Shown here: positions 1 to 9,116 of the stretch, piece by piece | How the letters are laid out: each line of letters begins with the position of its first letter | Position numbering within the stretch: the first letter of the stretch is position 1 | Assembly (NCBI RefSeq): GCF_022374875.2 | Contig: NZ_CP092427.2 | Coordinates: 248,001-312,000, forward strand | Direction of reading: 5' to 3' | Origin: Mycolicibacterium rufum | Lineage (GTDB): Bacteria > Actinomycetota > Actinomycetes > Mycobacteriales > Mycobacteriaceae | Length of the DNA: 64,000 bases | Notes under the pieces: generated by a model | What the model was told of the DNA's origin: nothing | Seen by the model: the letters and a program-made list of their open reading frames with translations, nothing else | The model's database searches: none | Program-made: the position numbers and the translations under genes

Positions 1-1798
1 GGGCCCCGTCGCCCGGTTGTGGCGTGGGCTGCTGGTGTTCTTCTCGCGGTGGTGGCAGCTCGAGACGCTGTACCGGTCGAACATGAAGTATCAGCCGCAG
101 TGGGTGCCGCGGTACGCCTGCTACGAGGACGCGCGACTGGTCCCCCGCGTCGGTGTCGCGTCGGTGATCGCGGAAGGCTTTCTGGTGCTGCCGTTCTCGC
201 GGCGCCACGAACAACCCCACACCGGCCATCACATCGCCGCCCCCGGCACGCTGGTGGCCACCGGCCTGCTGCACAGCGACGGCTCCGCACCGGATCTGGA
301 CACCCTGCAGGCCGACCTCCCCGACGACGACGCCCGGCCGCGACTGCCCGAACAGGTGCGTGTGCGGATGGCCAAACTCAAGGCCCTGCAGGACGAGGGC
401 GTCGACGCCTACCCGGTGGGCAGCCCGCCGAGCCACACCGTCGCCGAGGCACTCGACTGCCCCGAGGGCACGGCGGTGACGGTCGCCGGCCGGGTGCTGC
501 GGCTGCGCGACTACGGCGGCGTGCTGTTCGTCGCCCTGCGTGACTGGTCCGGCGAAGCTCAACTGCTGCTGGACAATTCGCTGCTCGAGGCGGGCAGCAC
601 CGCCGACTTCACCCGCGCGGTCGACCTCGGTGACCTCCTCGAGGTGACCGGGGCGATGGGCCGCAGCCGCTCCGGCGCCTGGTCGATCCTGGTGAAGCAG
701 TGGCGCCTGATCGGCAAATGCCTGCGGCCGCTGCCGGACAAGTGGAAGGGCATGACCGATCAGGAGGCCCGCGTGCGCGCACGCTATGTCGACCTGGCCG
801 TGAACACCGAGGCGCGCGACCTGATCCGGGCGCGCAGCGCGGTCCTGCACTCCATCCGCCAAACCCTGGTCGGGAAGGGCTTTCTCGAGGTCGAAACGCC
901 CATCCTGCAGCAGATCCACGGCGGCGCCAACGCTCGCCCGTTCCTGACCCACATCAACGCCTACGACCTCGATCTGTATCTGCGCATCGCCCCCGAGCTC
1001 TACCTCAAGCGCCTCTGCGTGGGCGGCGTCGAGCGGGTGTTCGAGCTCGGGCGGGCCTTCCGCAACGAAGGGGTCGACTTCAGCCACAACCCCGAATTCA
1101 CGCTGCTGGAGGCGTATCAGGCTCACGCCGACTACCGCGTCTGGATCGACGGCGCCCGCGAACTGATCCAGAACGCCGCGCAGGCGGCCAACGGGGCCCA
1201 AGTGTTTCTGCGCCCGAGCGCCAACGGCACACTCGAACCCGTCGACATCTCCGGGCCCTGGACCGTCACCACGGTGCACGATGCCGTGTCGCGGGCGCTG
1301 GGGGAACACATCGACCCGACCACGGATCTGGCCACCCTGCGCCGACTCTGCGACAAGGCCGCGATCCCCTACCTCACCCACTGGGACGCGGGCGCGGTGG
1401 TGCTGGAGATGTACGAGCATCTCGTCGAGGACCGCACCGAGGAACCCACGTTCTACACGGACTTCCCCACCTCGGTGTCGCCGCTGACCCGGCCGCACCG
1501 CAGCATCGCCGGGGTGGCCGAGCGCTGGGACCTGGTGGCCTGGGGCGTCGAACTCGGCACGGCCTACAGCGAACTCACCGATCCGGTGGAGCAGCGCCGC
1601 CGCCTGCAGGAGCAGTCGCTGCTGGCCGCCGGCGGTGATCCGGAGGCGATGGAGCTCGACGAGGACTTCTTGCAGGCGATGGAGTACGCGATGCCGCCCA
1701 CCGGCGGCCTGGGCATGGGCGTGGATCGGGTGGTCATGATGATCACCGGCCGCAGCATCCGCGAGACCCTGCCGTTCCCGCTGGCCAAACCTCGCTGA
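1..1798 (+). CDS. lysX: Bifunctional lysylphosphatidylglycerol synthase / lysyl-tRNA synthetase, 3' part
   Basis: The reading frame is open from the left edge, so the N-terminal membrane (MprF-like) part is missing and about 598 codons remain. The first ~75 residues look like the end of the lysyl-transfer domain ([18 protein letters not shown]). Then come an OB-fold anticodon-binding region and a class II aminoacyl-tRNA synthetase core. That core has motif 2 ([20 protein letters not shown]) and motif 3 ([10 protein letters not shown]). In mycobacteria LysX makes Lys-tRNA and transfers lysine to phosphatidylglycerol, which protects against cationic peptides. The order LysX then membrane esterase matches Rv1640c-Rv1639c of M. 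tuberculosis. No obvious terminator follows before the next gene 48 bp downstream. Confidence 0.93.
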   Translation, partial: GPVARLWRGLLVFFSRWWQLETLYRSNMKYQPQWVPRYACYEDARLVPRVGVASVIAEGFLVLPFSRRHEQPHTGHHIAAPGTLVATGLLHSDGSAPDLDTLQADLPDDDARPRLPEQVRVRMAKLKALQDEGVDAYPVGSPPSHTVAEALDCPEGTAVTVAGRVLRLRDYGGVLFVALRDWSGEAQLLLDNSLLEAGSTADFTRAVDLGDLLEVTGAMGRSRSGAWSILVKQWRLIGKCLRPLPDKWKGMTDQEARVRARYVDLAVNTEARDLIRARSAVLHSIRQTLVGKGFLEVETPILQQIHGGANARPFLTHINAYDLDLYLRIAPELYLKRLCVGGVERVFELGRAFRNEGVDFSHNPEFTLLEAYQAHADYRVWIDGARELIQNAAQAANGAQVFLRPSANGTLEPVDISGPWTVTTVHDAVSRALGEHIDPTTDLATLRRLCDKAAIPYLTHWDAGAVVLEMYEHLVEDRTEEPTFYTDFPTSVSPLTRPHRSIAGVAERWDLVAWGVELGTAYSELTDPVEQRRRLQEQSLLAAGGDPEAMELDEDFLQAMEYAMPPTGGLGMGVDRVVMMITGRSIRETLPFPLAKPR

Positions 1799-1845
1799 CA
1801 GCGGCATCACAGCGTGCTCCAAGTTCGGGCGGTCAGTCTGGAGGC

Positions 1846-3234
1846 GTGACGACGTCCGGGCCCTTCCTCGAGTCCCTCCGCCATCACCTGTCGCTGATGC
1901 ACGGGTGGCTGCCCGTCGTGGTGCAGGTCGTGGCACTCGTCGCCCTGGTGACCGCGATCGGCTGGCGCACCCGGCGCTGGCGGTTGGTCTGGCTGCCGTG
2001 GTCGGCGGTCATCGGGGTGATGCTGGCCGTCGCGGCCTACTGGTACACGCAGACCGCCGGCGTGGCCGATGACACCAACCCCGCCCCGCACACCCTGTGG
2101 GTGTGGATCGCGTTGTCGGGCATCGCCGTCGGGGTGCTGGTGTCGGGGTGGCGCGACGCGCAGTGGTGGCGCCGGGCCGTGGCGGTCACCGCGGTCCCGC
2201 TGTGCGCACTGTCGGCGGCGCTGGCGCTGAACCTGTGGACCGGCTACTTCCCCACCGTGCAGACCGCGTGGAGCCAGCTCACCGCGGGCCCGTTGCCCGA
2301 TCAGACAGACCAGGTGACCGTCGCAGCCATGCAACGCAACCACACGGTCCCGATCAAGGGCAGCGTGGTCGCCGTGACGATCCCGGGCACCGCATCGGGT
2401 TTCAAGCATCGCGGCGAGTTCGTCTACCTGCCCCCGGCCTGGTACGCCAGTGATCCGCCGCCCGCGCTGCCGACCGTGATGATGATCGGCGGCGAGTTCA
2501 ACACCCCGGCGGACTGGATGCGCGCGGGCAACGCGATCAAGACCCTCGACGACTTCGCGGCCGCCCACCACGGGTTCGCTCCTGTGGTCGTGTTCGTCGA
2601 TCCGGGCGGAGCGTTCAACAACGACACCGAGTGCGTCAACGGGACCCGCGGGAAGTCGGCCGATCACCTGACCCGCGACGTGGTGCCGTTCATGCGGGCG
2701 AACTTCGGGGTGAGCCCCGCCGCGGCGAACTGGGGAGTGGTCGGCTGGTCGATGGGTGGCACCTGCGCGGTCGATCTGGCGGTCATGCATCCCGACATGT
2801 TCAGCGCGTTCGAGGACATCGCCGGCGATCTGGCACCGAACTCCGGGGACCGCACGCAGACCGTCAATCGCCTGTTCGGCGGCAACGCGGCGGCCTACGC
2901 GTCCTTCGATCCGACGACCGTGATCACCCGGCACGGCCCCTATCGCGGGGTGCAGGGGTGGTTCGACGTCAACGGGGCGCTGCCGGGGGCCGGCGCCGCG
3001 AAGCCGAACGACCAGGCTGTCGCGGCCGAGTCGCTGTGCTCGCTTGGCAGTCGCTCGGGGATCGACTGTGCCGTCGTGAGCCAACCCGGCAGCCACGACT
3101 GGCCTTTCGCGTCGGCCGCGTTCTCGGCGGCCCTGCCGTGGCTGGCGGGCGCGATCGGCACCCCCGGGGTGACACCGGTGCCGCTGCCGGCCACTCCTCA
3201 CGCGTTGCCGGTGGAAACGGCGGCCGCCCGGTAG
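1846..3234 (+). CDS. Membrane-anchored alpha/beta-hydrolase (putative esterase), Rv1639c-like
   Basis: 462 residues. About four hydrophobic segments occupy residues ~15-130. An extracytoplasmic esterase domain of the mycolyltransferase/esterase-D type follows. The nucleophile elbow is GWSMGG, and GSHDW near the C-terminus is a likely catalytic histidine region. The position after lysX and the architecture match Rv1639c. The GTG start is preceded by CAGTCT and then 6 nt, an imperfect leaderless arrangement, and also by GGAGG placed very close to the start. The substrate is unknown; cell-envelope lipid or mycolate chemistry is plausible but is inference. Confidence 0.8.
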   Translation: MTTSGPFLESLRHHLSLMHGWLPVVVQVVALVALVTAIGWRTRRWRLVWLPWSAVIGVMLAVAAYWYTQTAGVADDTNPAPHTLWVWIALSGIAVGVLVSGWRDAQWWRRAVAVTAVPLCALSAALALNLWTGYFPTVQTAWSQLTAGPLPDQTDQVTVAAMQRNHTVPIKGSVVAVTIPGTASGFKHRGEFVYLPPAWYASDPPPALPTVMMIGGEFNTPADWMRAGNAIKTLDDFAAAHHGFAPVVVFVDPGGAFNNDTECVNGTRGKSADHLTRDVVPFMRANFGVSPAAANWGVVGWSMGGTCAVDLAVMHPDMFSAFEDIAGDLAPNSGDRTQTVNRLFGGNAAAYASFDPTTVITRHGPYRGVQGWFDVNGALPGAGAAKPNDQAVAAESLCSLGSRSGIDCAVVSQPGSHDWPFASAAFSAALPWLAGAIGTPGVTPVPLPATPHALPVETAAAR

Positions 3235-3243
3235 GGCCGGCGG

Positions 3244-3249
3244 TAGCGT
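3244..3249 (+). promoter_or_regulatory. Leaderless-type -10 element TAGCGT
   Basis: TAGCGT fits the mycobacterial TANNNT -10 hexamer and sits 7 nt before the ATG at 3257, as expected for a leaderless transcript. It supports ATG 3257 over GTG 3248. Confidence 0.5.
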
Positions 3250-3256
3250 GGAGGCC

Positions 3257-3502
3257 ATGCCGGAGGATCCCGACCCCACACCTGAGGCCGGCTACAGCGC
3301 CGACGGCGTGCCGACGTTCGACGCGGTGCGCGACAAGATCGAGAACCGGTACGCGACCTCGCTCGGCTCGACCGAACTGGCGGCCGACACCCCCGAGGGG
3401 CGCACGGTCGCCGAGCAGTACGACGCCCGTCAGCGCGCCGCCGCCGAACGGCTGGAACAGATCCGCCGGTCCATGCGCGACCCCGAGGACGATTCTCAGT
3501 AG
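3257..3502 (+). CDS. Conserved small hypothetical protein (81 aa)
   Basis: A short, charged, soluble protein (MPEDPDPTPEAGY...) with a helical C-terminal half rich in Glu, Arg and Gln. No domain is recognised. Its place between the Rv1639c-like esterase and the uvrA region suggests it may correspond to the small gene Rv1638A, which I infer from position only. ATG 3257 is chosen because a TAGCGT -10 lies 7 nt upstream and GGAGG also precedes it. The 3' end overlaps the convergent gene by 7 bp. Confidence 0.65.
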   Translation: MPEDPDPTPEAGYSADGVPTFDAVRDKIENRYATSLGSTELAADTPEGRTVAEQYDARQRAAAERLEQIRRSMRDPEDDSQ

Positions 3503-4578
3503 TCGGCGGCGGCGGCCAGCAGCTCCGCGAGGAACGCGTCGTCGCCCGGGGTGGTCAGTCGGGCCCGGGCGAACGCGCGTACCCGCTCGCGTGCCGGTCG
3601 GTCCTCCGGCACCTCCGTGCCCACCGTCACCGAGGCGTCGCTCCAGTCGTGGTCCCATGCCGCGTCCGGGTTGAGCGGACGGTCACCGTCGAACAGTCCG
3701 ATCGTCGCGGCGCCCGCGCCGTCGAGCACGCCGGTTCCGTTCACCGCTCCGGAGCGCAGGCGCACCGCCAGCCCCGCGGGTGACCCGGCACCCCACACGT
3801 CGGTGCGGACGGCGACCCCGACGTGGTCACCATCGGCGGCCACCCGCCATCGGATTGTGTCCTCGGCGGCGTCGAACACGCCGGGTGGCACCGCCGACCA
3901 CGGCACCGACGACCGGCCGTCGGCGATCGCGACGTCGGCACCCGCGCCGTCGCCGGGTCCCGCCGCCAGCGCGTAGTCGTCGCGTCGGCCCGCCGGCTCG
4001 AGCAGCCCGCCGAGTGCCACCCCGGAGTCCTCAGCCAGTTCGGCGCACGACCGCGCGAGCCCGGCGACTCGTGAATCGTGATGATTGAGAAGGCTGTTCA
4101 GCCGCGAACCGTGGGGGCGCAGCAGCCCGGCGACGTCGGCGTCGAAGGAGTCGTCGTCGAAGAACTCGTGCGCGGCGGCGGTCAGCAGGGCCAGTTCGCC
4201 GTCGAGCACCGCGGCGTCGAGATCGGCGATGCCGTCGCGCCGGCTCGCGGGCCACCAGCGACGCAGCCAGTGGCCCAGCGCCAGGCGCCGCAGGGTGTCG
4301 GCGGTGTCCGGATCGATGGCGGCAGAATCGATCTCGACGTGGTCGACCGTGCCCTCGACACCCAGTGCGGCCACGACGGCGGCGTGACCGGTTGCTCCGA
4401 CCAGACGCCACAGCCAGTCCGCCCGGTCCACATCGGTGAGTGTGATCTGGATCTGTCGCGAGCGGTCGTCGACCGTGCCCGCCAGCACGGCGCCCGACAC
4501 CTCGAGCACCGTCGCCAACGGCGGCGGCTCCGGGTCCGGCCCGGTGGTCCACAGCCCCGAGCGATACGTGAATTTCAT
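3496..4578 (-). CDS. Unknown protein coupled to the CHAT-neighbourhood gene (360 aa)
   Basis: I do not recognise this family. The protein starts MKFTYRSGLWTTGPDPE. Its N-terminal ~100 residues look like a compact alpha/beta domain (valine-rich strands and a WLWRLVG helix). A helical acidic middle follows (HEFFDDDSFDADVAGLLRPHG), and then a beta-rich C-terminal half rich in Gly, Asp and Val. No signal peptide or membrane segment is visible. The start codon overlaps the stop of the upstream 439-aa gene as ATGA (4575-4578), so the two are probably translationally coupled and may form a complex. Both lie 380 bp from a CHAT-domain gene, which is the only functional hint. Confidence 0.75.
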   Translation of the reverse strand: MKFTYRSGLWTTGPDPEPPPLATVLEVSGAVLAGTVDDRSRQIQITLTDVDRADWLWRLVGATGHAAVVAALGVEGTVDHVEIDSAAIDPDTADTLRRLALGHWLRRWWPASRRDGIADLDAAVLDGELALLTAAAHEFFDDDSFDADVAGLLRPHGSRLNSLLNHHDSRVAGLARSCAELAEDSGVALGGLLEPAGRRDDYALAAGPGDGAGADVAIADGRSSVPWSAVPPGVFDAAEDTIRWRVAADGDHVGVAVRTDVWGAGSPAGLAVRLRSGAVNGTGVLDGAGAATIGLFDGDRPLNPDAAWDHDWSDASVTVGTEVPEDRPARERVRAFARARLTTPGDDAFLAELLAAAADY

Positions 4579-5894
4579 GACGGCGACCCGTCGGCGCCGA
4601 GCATCGCCTTGATGCGCTGACGGTGGTCCAGGCTGACCGACCGGGCCACCCCGTCGAGAAGCCGACGCATGGCGTCGACATCGGTGCACGGCTCCTGCCA
4701 GACGTCGCGGCCGTGCAGACGCGCCCACAACCGGCTCAGATACGGCCGGCGAAACGCCGCGAGCTCGTCGACCACCTGCTGCTGACGCGCGTGCACCGCG
4801 GCACCGTCGGCGAGATAGCGCCGGGCGTGTAAGACGTAGGCCTCCTTGCGCAGCCGCGCCTGGATGCGCCCCGACAGGGCGTGCCGGGGCCGCGCCGAAG
4901 GATCCAGCGGCGCGAGATCCGTTGCGACCTCGATGCCGGCGACCAGGGTGGCCTGCTTGTCCTCGCCCAGCAGCCCCCACGGTGCGCAGCAGCGATCGAC
5001 CTCCTCGGCGCACAGCAGCTCGAGGTCGGGCAGCTCGTCGCGGTCCATGACGCGGCGCAGCGTCGCGCGCACCCGGTCCACCACGGTCCGGTCCAGCGGA
5101 CGCTCCCGCTCGACCGGGCGCGTCTCGCGCACCACCTCGGGGCGACGCTGTGGTTGCACCGACGACAACCCGAGATCCACCAGCGACCAGGGCAGCGCCG
5201 AGCCGTCCGCGTGCGCGGCGGCGCCGAAGTTGTAGGGCGTCGCGTCGGCGACGAGTGCCGACCACACTCGTTGTCGCGCAACGGTAGCGGTGTGGCCGTC
5301 GGCGTCCCCGAGCACGGTGGACAGCCCGGACACGAACGGACCCGAGATCTCGCCGCCGGCGCGGACGTCGGCCCAGGCGCGCGCGAGTTGGGCGGACAGG
5401 CCGGCGATGACGCCCGGATCGGCCAGGTGCAGCGTCAGCAGGTCACCGGTGGTCCGATCCCGGTCGGCGTGGACGTCCCGGAGAACCTGTTCGGCGTCAC
5501 CGGCGCCGGCCGCGGCGCCGCGCGTGACCGCGAGCTCGTAGCAGACCGGGAAGTACAGCTCCTGAGCGTTGCCGTGGGTGATCTTCAGGCGGCGTCGCTC
5601 GCGCTTGAGCACCTCGAACCAGGACGCCGTCGCCCGCAGCGTCGCGGCCTGGTCGACGATCACCCGGTGCATCTCGGTGGCGACGTCGTCGGCCACCACC
5701 GGGGCCGAGTAGCGGGTGTTCACGCGCAGCCGCAGCACGAGCGGATCGATGATCCGCTTCACGGTGCGGGTCAGCGGCGCCCCGTCGTCGGCGCTCAGCG
5801 GCTCCACCCCCGCGCCGATGGCACGCCAGGCAGCATCGATCACCGCGCGGCGCGGCTGCCGCACGGCCACAGCCGCCTCGGCGCCCGCGCTCAC
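4575..5894 (-). CDS. Unknown protein, first gene of the pair beside the CHAT locus (439 aa)
   Basis: A largely helical, Arg-rich soluble protein with no motif I can assign. Visible blocks are PLTRTVKRIIDPLVLRLRVN near residue 45, RERRRLKITHGNAQELYFP near residue 100 and YVLHARRYLADGAAVHARQQ near residue 370. The GTG start at 5894 is chosen because TATCCT (a TANNNT -10) lies exactly 6 nt upstream, which predicts a leaderless mRNA. The alternative upstream ATG would read through this promoter and the divergent gene's 5' region. The gene is coupled by ATGA overlap to the 360-aa gene downstream. It shares the divergent intergenic region and a copy of the 19-bp motif with the small membrane-protein gene at 5950. 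Confidence 0.72.
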   Translation of the reverse strand: MSAGAEAAVAVRQPRRAVIDAAWRAIGAGVEPLSADDGAPLTRTVKRIIDPLVLRLRVNTRYSAPVVADDVATEMHRVIVDQAATLRATASWFEVLKRERRRLKITHGNAQELYFPVCYELAVTRGAAAGAGDAEQVLRDVHADRDRTTGDLLTLHLADPGVIAGLSAQLARAWADVRAGGEISGPFVSGLSTVLGDADGHTATVARQRVWSALVADATPYNFGAAAHADGSALPWSLVDLGLSSVQPQRRPEVVRETRPVERERPLDRTVVDRVRATLRRVMDRDELPDLELLCAEEVDRCCAPWGLLGEDKQATLVAGIEVATDLAPLDPSARPRHALSGRIQARLRKEAYVLHARRYLADGAAVHARQQQVVDELAAFRRPYLSRLWARLHGRDVWQEPCTDVDAMRRLLDGVARSVSLDHRQRIKAMLGADGSPS

Positions 5895-5900
5895 CGGACC

Positions 5901-5906
5901 AGGATA
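5901..5906 (-). promoter_or_regulatory. Leaderless-type -10 element TATCCT
   Basis: On the minus strand TATCCT is followed by 6 nt and then GTG (5894). It directly adjoins the end of the 19-bp-type motif at 5907-5925. Confidence 0.5.
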
Positions 5907-5925
5907 GAAGTTGGGCTCGGTAGCC
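5907..5925 (-). repeat. Third, diverged copy of the 19-bp intergenic motif
   Basis: Read on the minus strand it is ggctaccgagcccaacttc. This matches 16 of 19 positions of the motif at 9659-9677 and 38039-38057. It lies between divergent genes, adjacent to the TATCCT -10. Confidence 0.55.
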
Positions 5926-5949
5926 GCGGCGCACACCGACCCTGTTCGC

Positions 5950-6270
5950 ATGCCGACTGTCATCCCCCTCCTGTTCTTCTGCTTCCTGGTCGCCGGGACC
6001 GCGGCCGTCCTGTTCGTGCCGACGAGCGCCATGGTCCGGTCCCGCGGTGTCGTGGTCGGCCTGCGGTGCACGGGCGGGGTCAGCGACGACTGCCGTGAGG
6101 TCGAGCTCGACGTCATCGTCAGCCGGATCGACGGCGGCCAGTTCGCCGCACGCGAGATCGCCCTGATCCCCGAGTCGGCGCTGGGCGACTTCGCCCCCGG
6201 CGCCATCATCGACACCTATTATCGGCCGGGCGACGAGACGGCGATCGCCGTGCGGGTGCCGGGCCGGTAG
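5950..6270 (+). CDS. Small single-pass membrane protein (106 aa)
   Basis: One N-terminal hydrophobic segment (IPLLFFCFLVAGTAAVLFV, residues ~4-22) is followed by a ~80-residue beta-rich exterior or cytoplasmic domain. That domain has two cysteines (LRCTGGVSDDC). The family is not recognised. ATG 5950 is chosen over the upstream GTG 5911 because the membrane segment then begins at the N-terminus; no good Shine-Dalgarno sequence is seen. It is divergent from the 439-aa gene and its stop is 3 bp from the stop of the CHAT gene. Confidence 0.65.
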   Translation: MPTVIPLLFFCFLVAGTAAVLFVPTSAMVRSRGVVVGLRCTGGVSDDCREVELDVIVSRIDGGQFAAREIALIPESALGDFAPGAIIDTYYRPGDETAIAVRVPGR

Positions 6271-6273
6271 CCC

Positions 6274-7482
6274 TCACCGCGCACCGTCCACCGCGAACGT
6301 GGCCAGCGCCGCCCAGTACAGCGGGCTCGCCGCGACGTCGCCGCCGCGCCACCGGGCGAGCTGGGCCCGCTGCCAGGCGTTGACGGCCCGTCCCGCCTCC
6401 GGCGCCTCGTGGGCGGTGTCGACCGCCACGACCACCTCAGCCATCGGGTCGGCCGATTGCGTTGCCGCGCCGCCGAATCGGCGGTAACCCGCGGTGGTGG
6501 GAAGCGACCACAGCGTGGCCGTCACCAGCACGGCACCGCCCAGGATCGCCGCGGCGACCAGCCCGGTGGCCTCGTCGAAGCGGTAGTCGCCGCCCGAGGC
6601 GCACGCCAGCAGAGCCACCCGGGCGGGCATCGGCAGTGCGGACGCCATCAGCTCCGCGGCGGTCAGGGCCTCGGCCTCGGCGAGGTGGATCGCGGCGCGG
6701 TCGGCGTGCCCGACGTCGCCGTCGGCGGCCGATGCGTGACCGACGAACAGCAGCCGGTTGGGCTGTCGGCGCAACTGGGCCGCCAGCCAGCCGCGGTCGG
6801 CCTGCGGGCGGCGGAACAGCTCGACCGCGGATCCGACGTGGGGCAGCACCTGCCCGCGGGCCAGGACGTCGGCGAAATGCCGGGCCACGGGGGTCGACGG
6901 ATCCGGTCTGCCGAGCACCGAACCCAGAGCGGAGTCGGGCCGCTGCCCGGGAACCCGGGGATCGAGGATCAGCAGCGGCGTCCCCTCACGCCGCCACGGC
7001 GCAGGCCGCCGCGGCGCATTGGCGATGTTGGGTGGCGCTGCGAACAGGATGTCGACGACCTCGACCAGCCGGCGACCGTCATCGGGCATCGCAAGCACCG
7101 ACCAGGGCACCTGCGCCAGCCGCGCGGTCGGTGCGACGAAGACCACGGCGTCCGGTGCGAGCGCCTGCTCGGCCAGCAGCCGCCAGGCAGATGCGGGCAA
7201 CAGCACCTCGCCGAGTACCGCGGCGAGATGAGCCTCCGCGGTGGCAGTCGCGAAAGAACCTGCGGTGACGCCCCGTTCGACGGCATCGACGATGCTCTCC
7301 CCCGGCCGAGGATCAGGGAGCGCATCAGCCAACAGCTGGTACACCGTGGCCATCGCCGGTTCGTCGAGCACCCAGGTGACCGTGGTGTCGCGGTGCCCGA
7401 CGACCCGCAGACTGGCGTAGGTGGCGACGCCGACGTCGGCGTAGCGGAGCACCAGGGTGGGACCGCGGCCCATCACGGCCAT
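6274..7482 (-). CDS. CHAT-domain protein (caspase-like cysteine peptidase fold)
   Basis: 402 residues. The C-terminal ~280 residues are a CHAT domain of the caspase-HetF clan. The catalytic histidine is in LLFVGHASA (His ~249) and the cysteine in ALLACASGGD (Cys ~294). The region after them (LVTATLWSLP) matches the usual CHAT strand order. The N-terminal ~110 residues carry no known domain. The start is ATG 7482 (MAVMGRG) or ATG 7473. The latter overlaps the upstream helical-repeat gene's stop as TGATG, so the two are coupled either way. CHAT domains are usually paired with TPR proteins and act as proteases switched on by a partner. The substrate here is unknown. Confidence 0.85.
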   Translation of the reverse strand: MAVMGRGPTLVLRYADVGVATYASLRVVGHRDTTVTWVLDEPAMATVYQLLADALPDPRPGESIVDAVERGVTAGSFATATAEAHLAAVLGEVLLPASAWRLLAEQALAPDAVVFVAPTARLAQVPWSVLAMPDDGRRLVEVVDILFAAPPNIANAPRRPAPWRREGTPLLILDPRVPGQRPDSALGSVLGRPDPSTPVARHFADVLARGQVLPHVGSAVELFRRPQADRGWLAAQLRRQPNRLLFVGHASAADGDVGHADRAAIHLAEAEALTAAELMASALPMPARVALLACASGGDYRFDEATGLVAAAILGGAVLVTATLWSLPTTAGYRRFGGAATQSADPMAEVVVAVDTAHEAPEAGRAVNAWQRAQLARWRGGDVAASPLYWAALATFAVDGAR

Positions 7483-9053
7483 GTGGACCACTCGCCGTCG
7501 TCGGCGGTCAGCTGCCGTCCGTAGCGGGTGACCGCGAGATCGCGGTACCGGCTCAGCACCGGCGCTCCCCCGGGTTCCATCCGCAGGGGCGGCAGGGCAC
7601 CCAGGCGGGTGAGCGATCCCGTACCTGTCGATCCGTGGCCGGAGGCGACCAGCGCGTACTCGTCGGCCTCGTCGACGGGGACCGCTGCGGTCGCGGTGTC
7701 CGCCCACGCCGCCGTCCCGCCGTCGGGCACAGTGAATGTTCCTCGCGCGCAGTGGCATTCGATCAGCTCGCTGAGCAGCTCGGTGTTCCCCCACTCCCAG
7801 GCCACGGCGAAGGCGCCGGCGAGCATCCGCGCGGAGACGTGGGTGGCCCAGCGCATCCGGGCGTCGGCGTCGGCCAGGGTGTACCGCACGGAGTCCACGG
7901 CCAGGGCCGCCGGGATCTTCAGTTCCGCGGCGCGGGCGAACGTGTCCCCGGCTGCGGCGGGGTCCGCGAGCGCCTCGGCGCGCAGGAGTGAACCGAGATG
8001 GTCGTCGAGCCTGGCGTACTGCAGCCAGCTGTGTCGCGGCCAGCCGTCGAGCAGTTCCCGCGCCGCGCTCACCCGTTCGGCAGCTGCGGCGAAGTCGCCC
8101 CGGAAGATGTCGACCCAGCTGCGCTGCAGCAGGATTCGGTGGATGTGCAGGGGACGCCCGAGTTCCCGCCAGTGCCGTTCGGCGTGGCTGAGCCGTTCGT
8201 CGGCATCGTCGTAGGCGCCCACGGAGATGCTGAGCAGTCCGAAGTAGAGCCAGCAGCGCGAGACATCATGGGCGCGTGCGTGTTCGGCGATCGCCGGGTA
8301 GGCCTCGTGCACGAGATCCTGGGCCAGCGGCCGGTTCCCGGCGGCCCAGGCCGCCGTCGCCCGCTCCAGCTGCGTGCGGGCGGTCGCCAAGCCCCATGTT
8401 CGCGACCGTGCCCGTGCGCCCGCCCGCCGCAGCCACGGCTCGGCCTCGGTGAGCCGGCCCGTCTCGACGCAGAACCGCCCGTACCCCGTGCCGCCGAGCA
8501 CCAGCAGCGCGTCGGAGAACAGCGTGCCGTCACCCGGGGCGGAGATCACGTCGAGCACCTCCTGCCACAGCGGCAAGGACTGCACGTGCAGGTCGTCGTC
8601 GCACAGCGCGACCGCGCACAGGATCCGGGCATGGGTGATGAGGTAGGCGTGTTCGGCGCGCAGGTCCGGGTCCGGTTCGCCGTCGTCGGTCAGCTCGTGC
8701 AGGGTCAGCGCGGCGGAATCGTGATCGCCGTGGGCGGCGGCGAAACCGGTCTGCAGGAACAGCGCCCGCCGACGGTATCGCAGGATCATGCGCTCGATCT
8801 GGTTGTCCCGGGCCGGCATCGCGATGTAGTGGCCCAGGCAGTCCCGCATCCGGGTCAGGCATTCGGTCACCCCGTCGTAAGCCGTTCGGACCAGGTAGAT
8901 CTCGCCCAGCTGGGCGTAGACCTCGAGCATCAGGTCGTCGCGGTCGGCCTCCTCGATGCGCGGCATCAGGGACAGCAGCAGATCCTTCGCGGCGCCCTCG
9001 TCGGCGGCGAATGCCAGGTGACGAGCCCGGTCGAGGTCCTGCTCGATCGTCAC
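7473..9053 (-). CDS. TPR-like helical-repeat protein, partner of the CHAT protein
   Basis: 526 residues, almost wholly helical. It has repeated ~34-residue antiparallel helix pairs such as RARHLAFAADEGAAKDLLLS, LAQDLVHEAYPAIAEHARAH and YDDADERLSHAERHWRELG, typical of degenerate TPRs. No membrane segment is visible. The GTG start at 9053 is preferred over ATG 9113 because a strong hairpin terminator (9067-9101) would otherwise lie inside the ORF. The stop overlaps the start of the CHAT gene. By analogy with TPR-CHAT pairs elsewhere it probably senses or scaffolds and controls the protease; that role is inference. Confidence 0.75.
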   Translation of the reverse strand: MTIEQDLDRARHLAFAADEGAAKDLLLSLMPRIEEADRDDLMLEVYAQLGEIYLVRTAYDGVTECLTRMRDCLGHYIAMPARDNQIERMILRYRRRALFLQTGFAAAHGDHDSAALTLHELTDDGEPDPDLRAEHAYLITHARILCAVALCDDDLHVQSLPLWQEVLDVISAPGDGTLFSDALLVLGGTGYGRFCVETGRLTEAEPWLRRAGARARSRTWGLATARTQLERATAAWAAGNRPLAQDLVHEAYPAIAEHARAHDVSRCWLYFGLLSISVGAYDDADERLSHAERHWRELGRPLHIHRILLQRSWVDIFRGDFAAAAERVSAARELLDGWPRHSWLQYARLDDHLGSLLRAEALADPAAAGDTFARAAELKIPAALAVDSVRYTLADADARMRWATHVSARMLAGAFAVAWEWGNTELLSELIECHCARGTFTVPDGGTAAWADTATAAVPVDEADEYALVASGHGSTGTGSLTRLGALPPLRMEPGGAPVLSRYRDLAVTRYGRQLTADDGEWSTWP

Positions 9054-9066
9054 CGCGTCATCATAG

Positions 9067-9101
9067 GGAGCGGCGGACGCGTCGGGGGCGTCCGCCGCTC
9101 C
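9067..9101 (-). terminator. Hairpin terminator after the LpqH-type gene
   Basis: A perfect 14-bp stem (9067-9080 pairs with 9088-9101) with a 7-nt loop, lying 15 bp downstream of the lipoprotein stop codon. There is no clear U tract, as is common in mycobacteria. It separates lipoprotein transcription from the helical-repeat/CHAT operon. Confidence 0.7.
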
Positions 9102-9116
9102 CACGCCGGGCATCGC

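Noticed and set aside
1807..3279. 490-aa minus-strand ORF opposite the membrane esterase
   Set aside because: Composition is a shadow of high-GC coding DNA (Arg/Gly/His-rich, no motifs) and the plus-strand frame encodes a clear hydrolase.
5907..5925. Reading the 19-bp motif as a -35/-10 promoter by itself
   Set aside because: Distance to the -10 differs between copies and the motif has no internal TANNNT; it is reported as a regulatory or repeat element instead.
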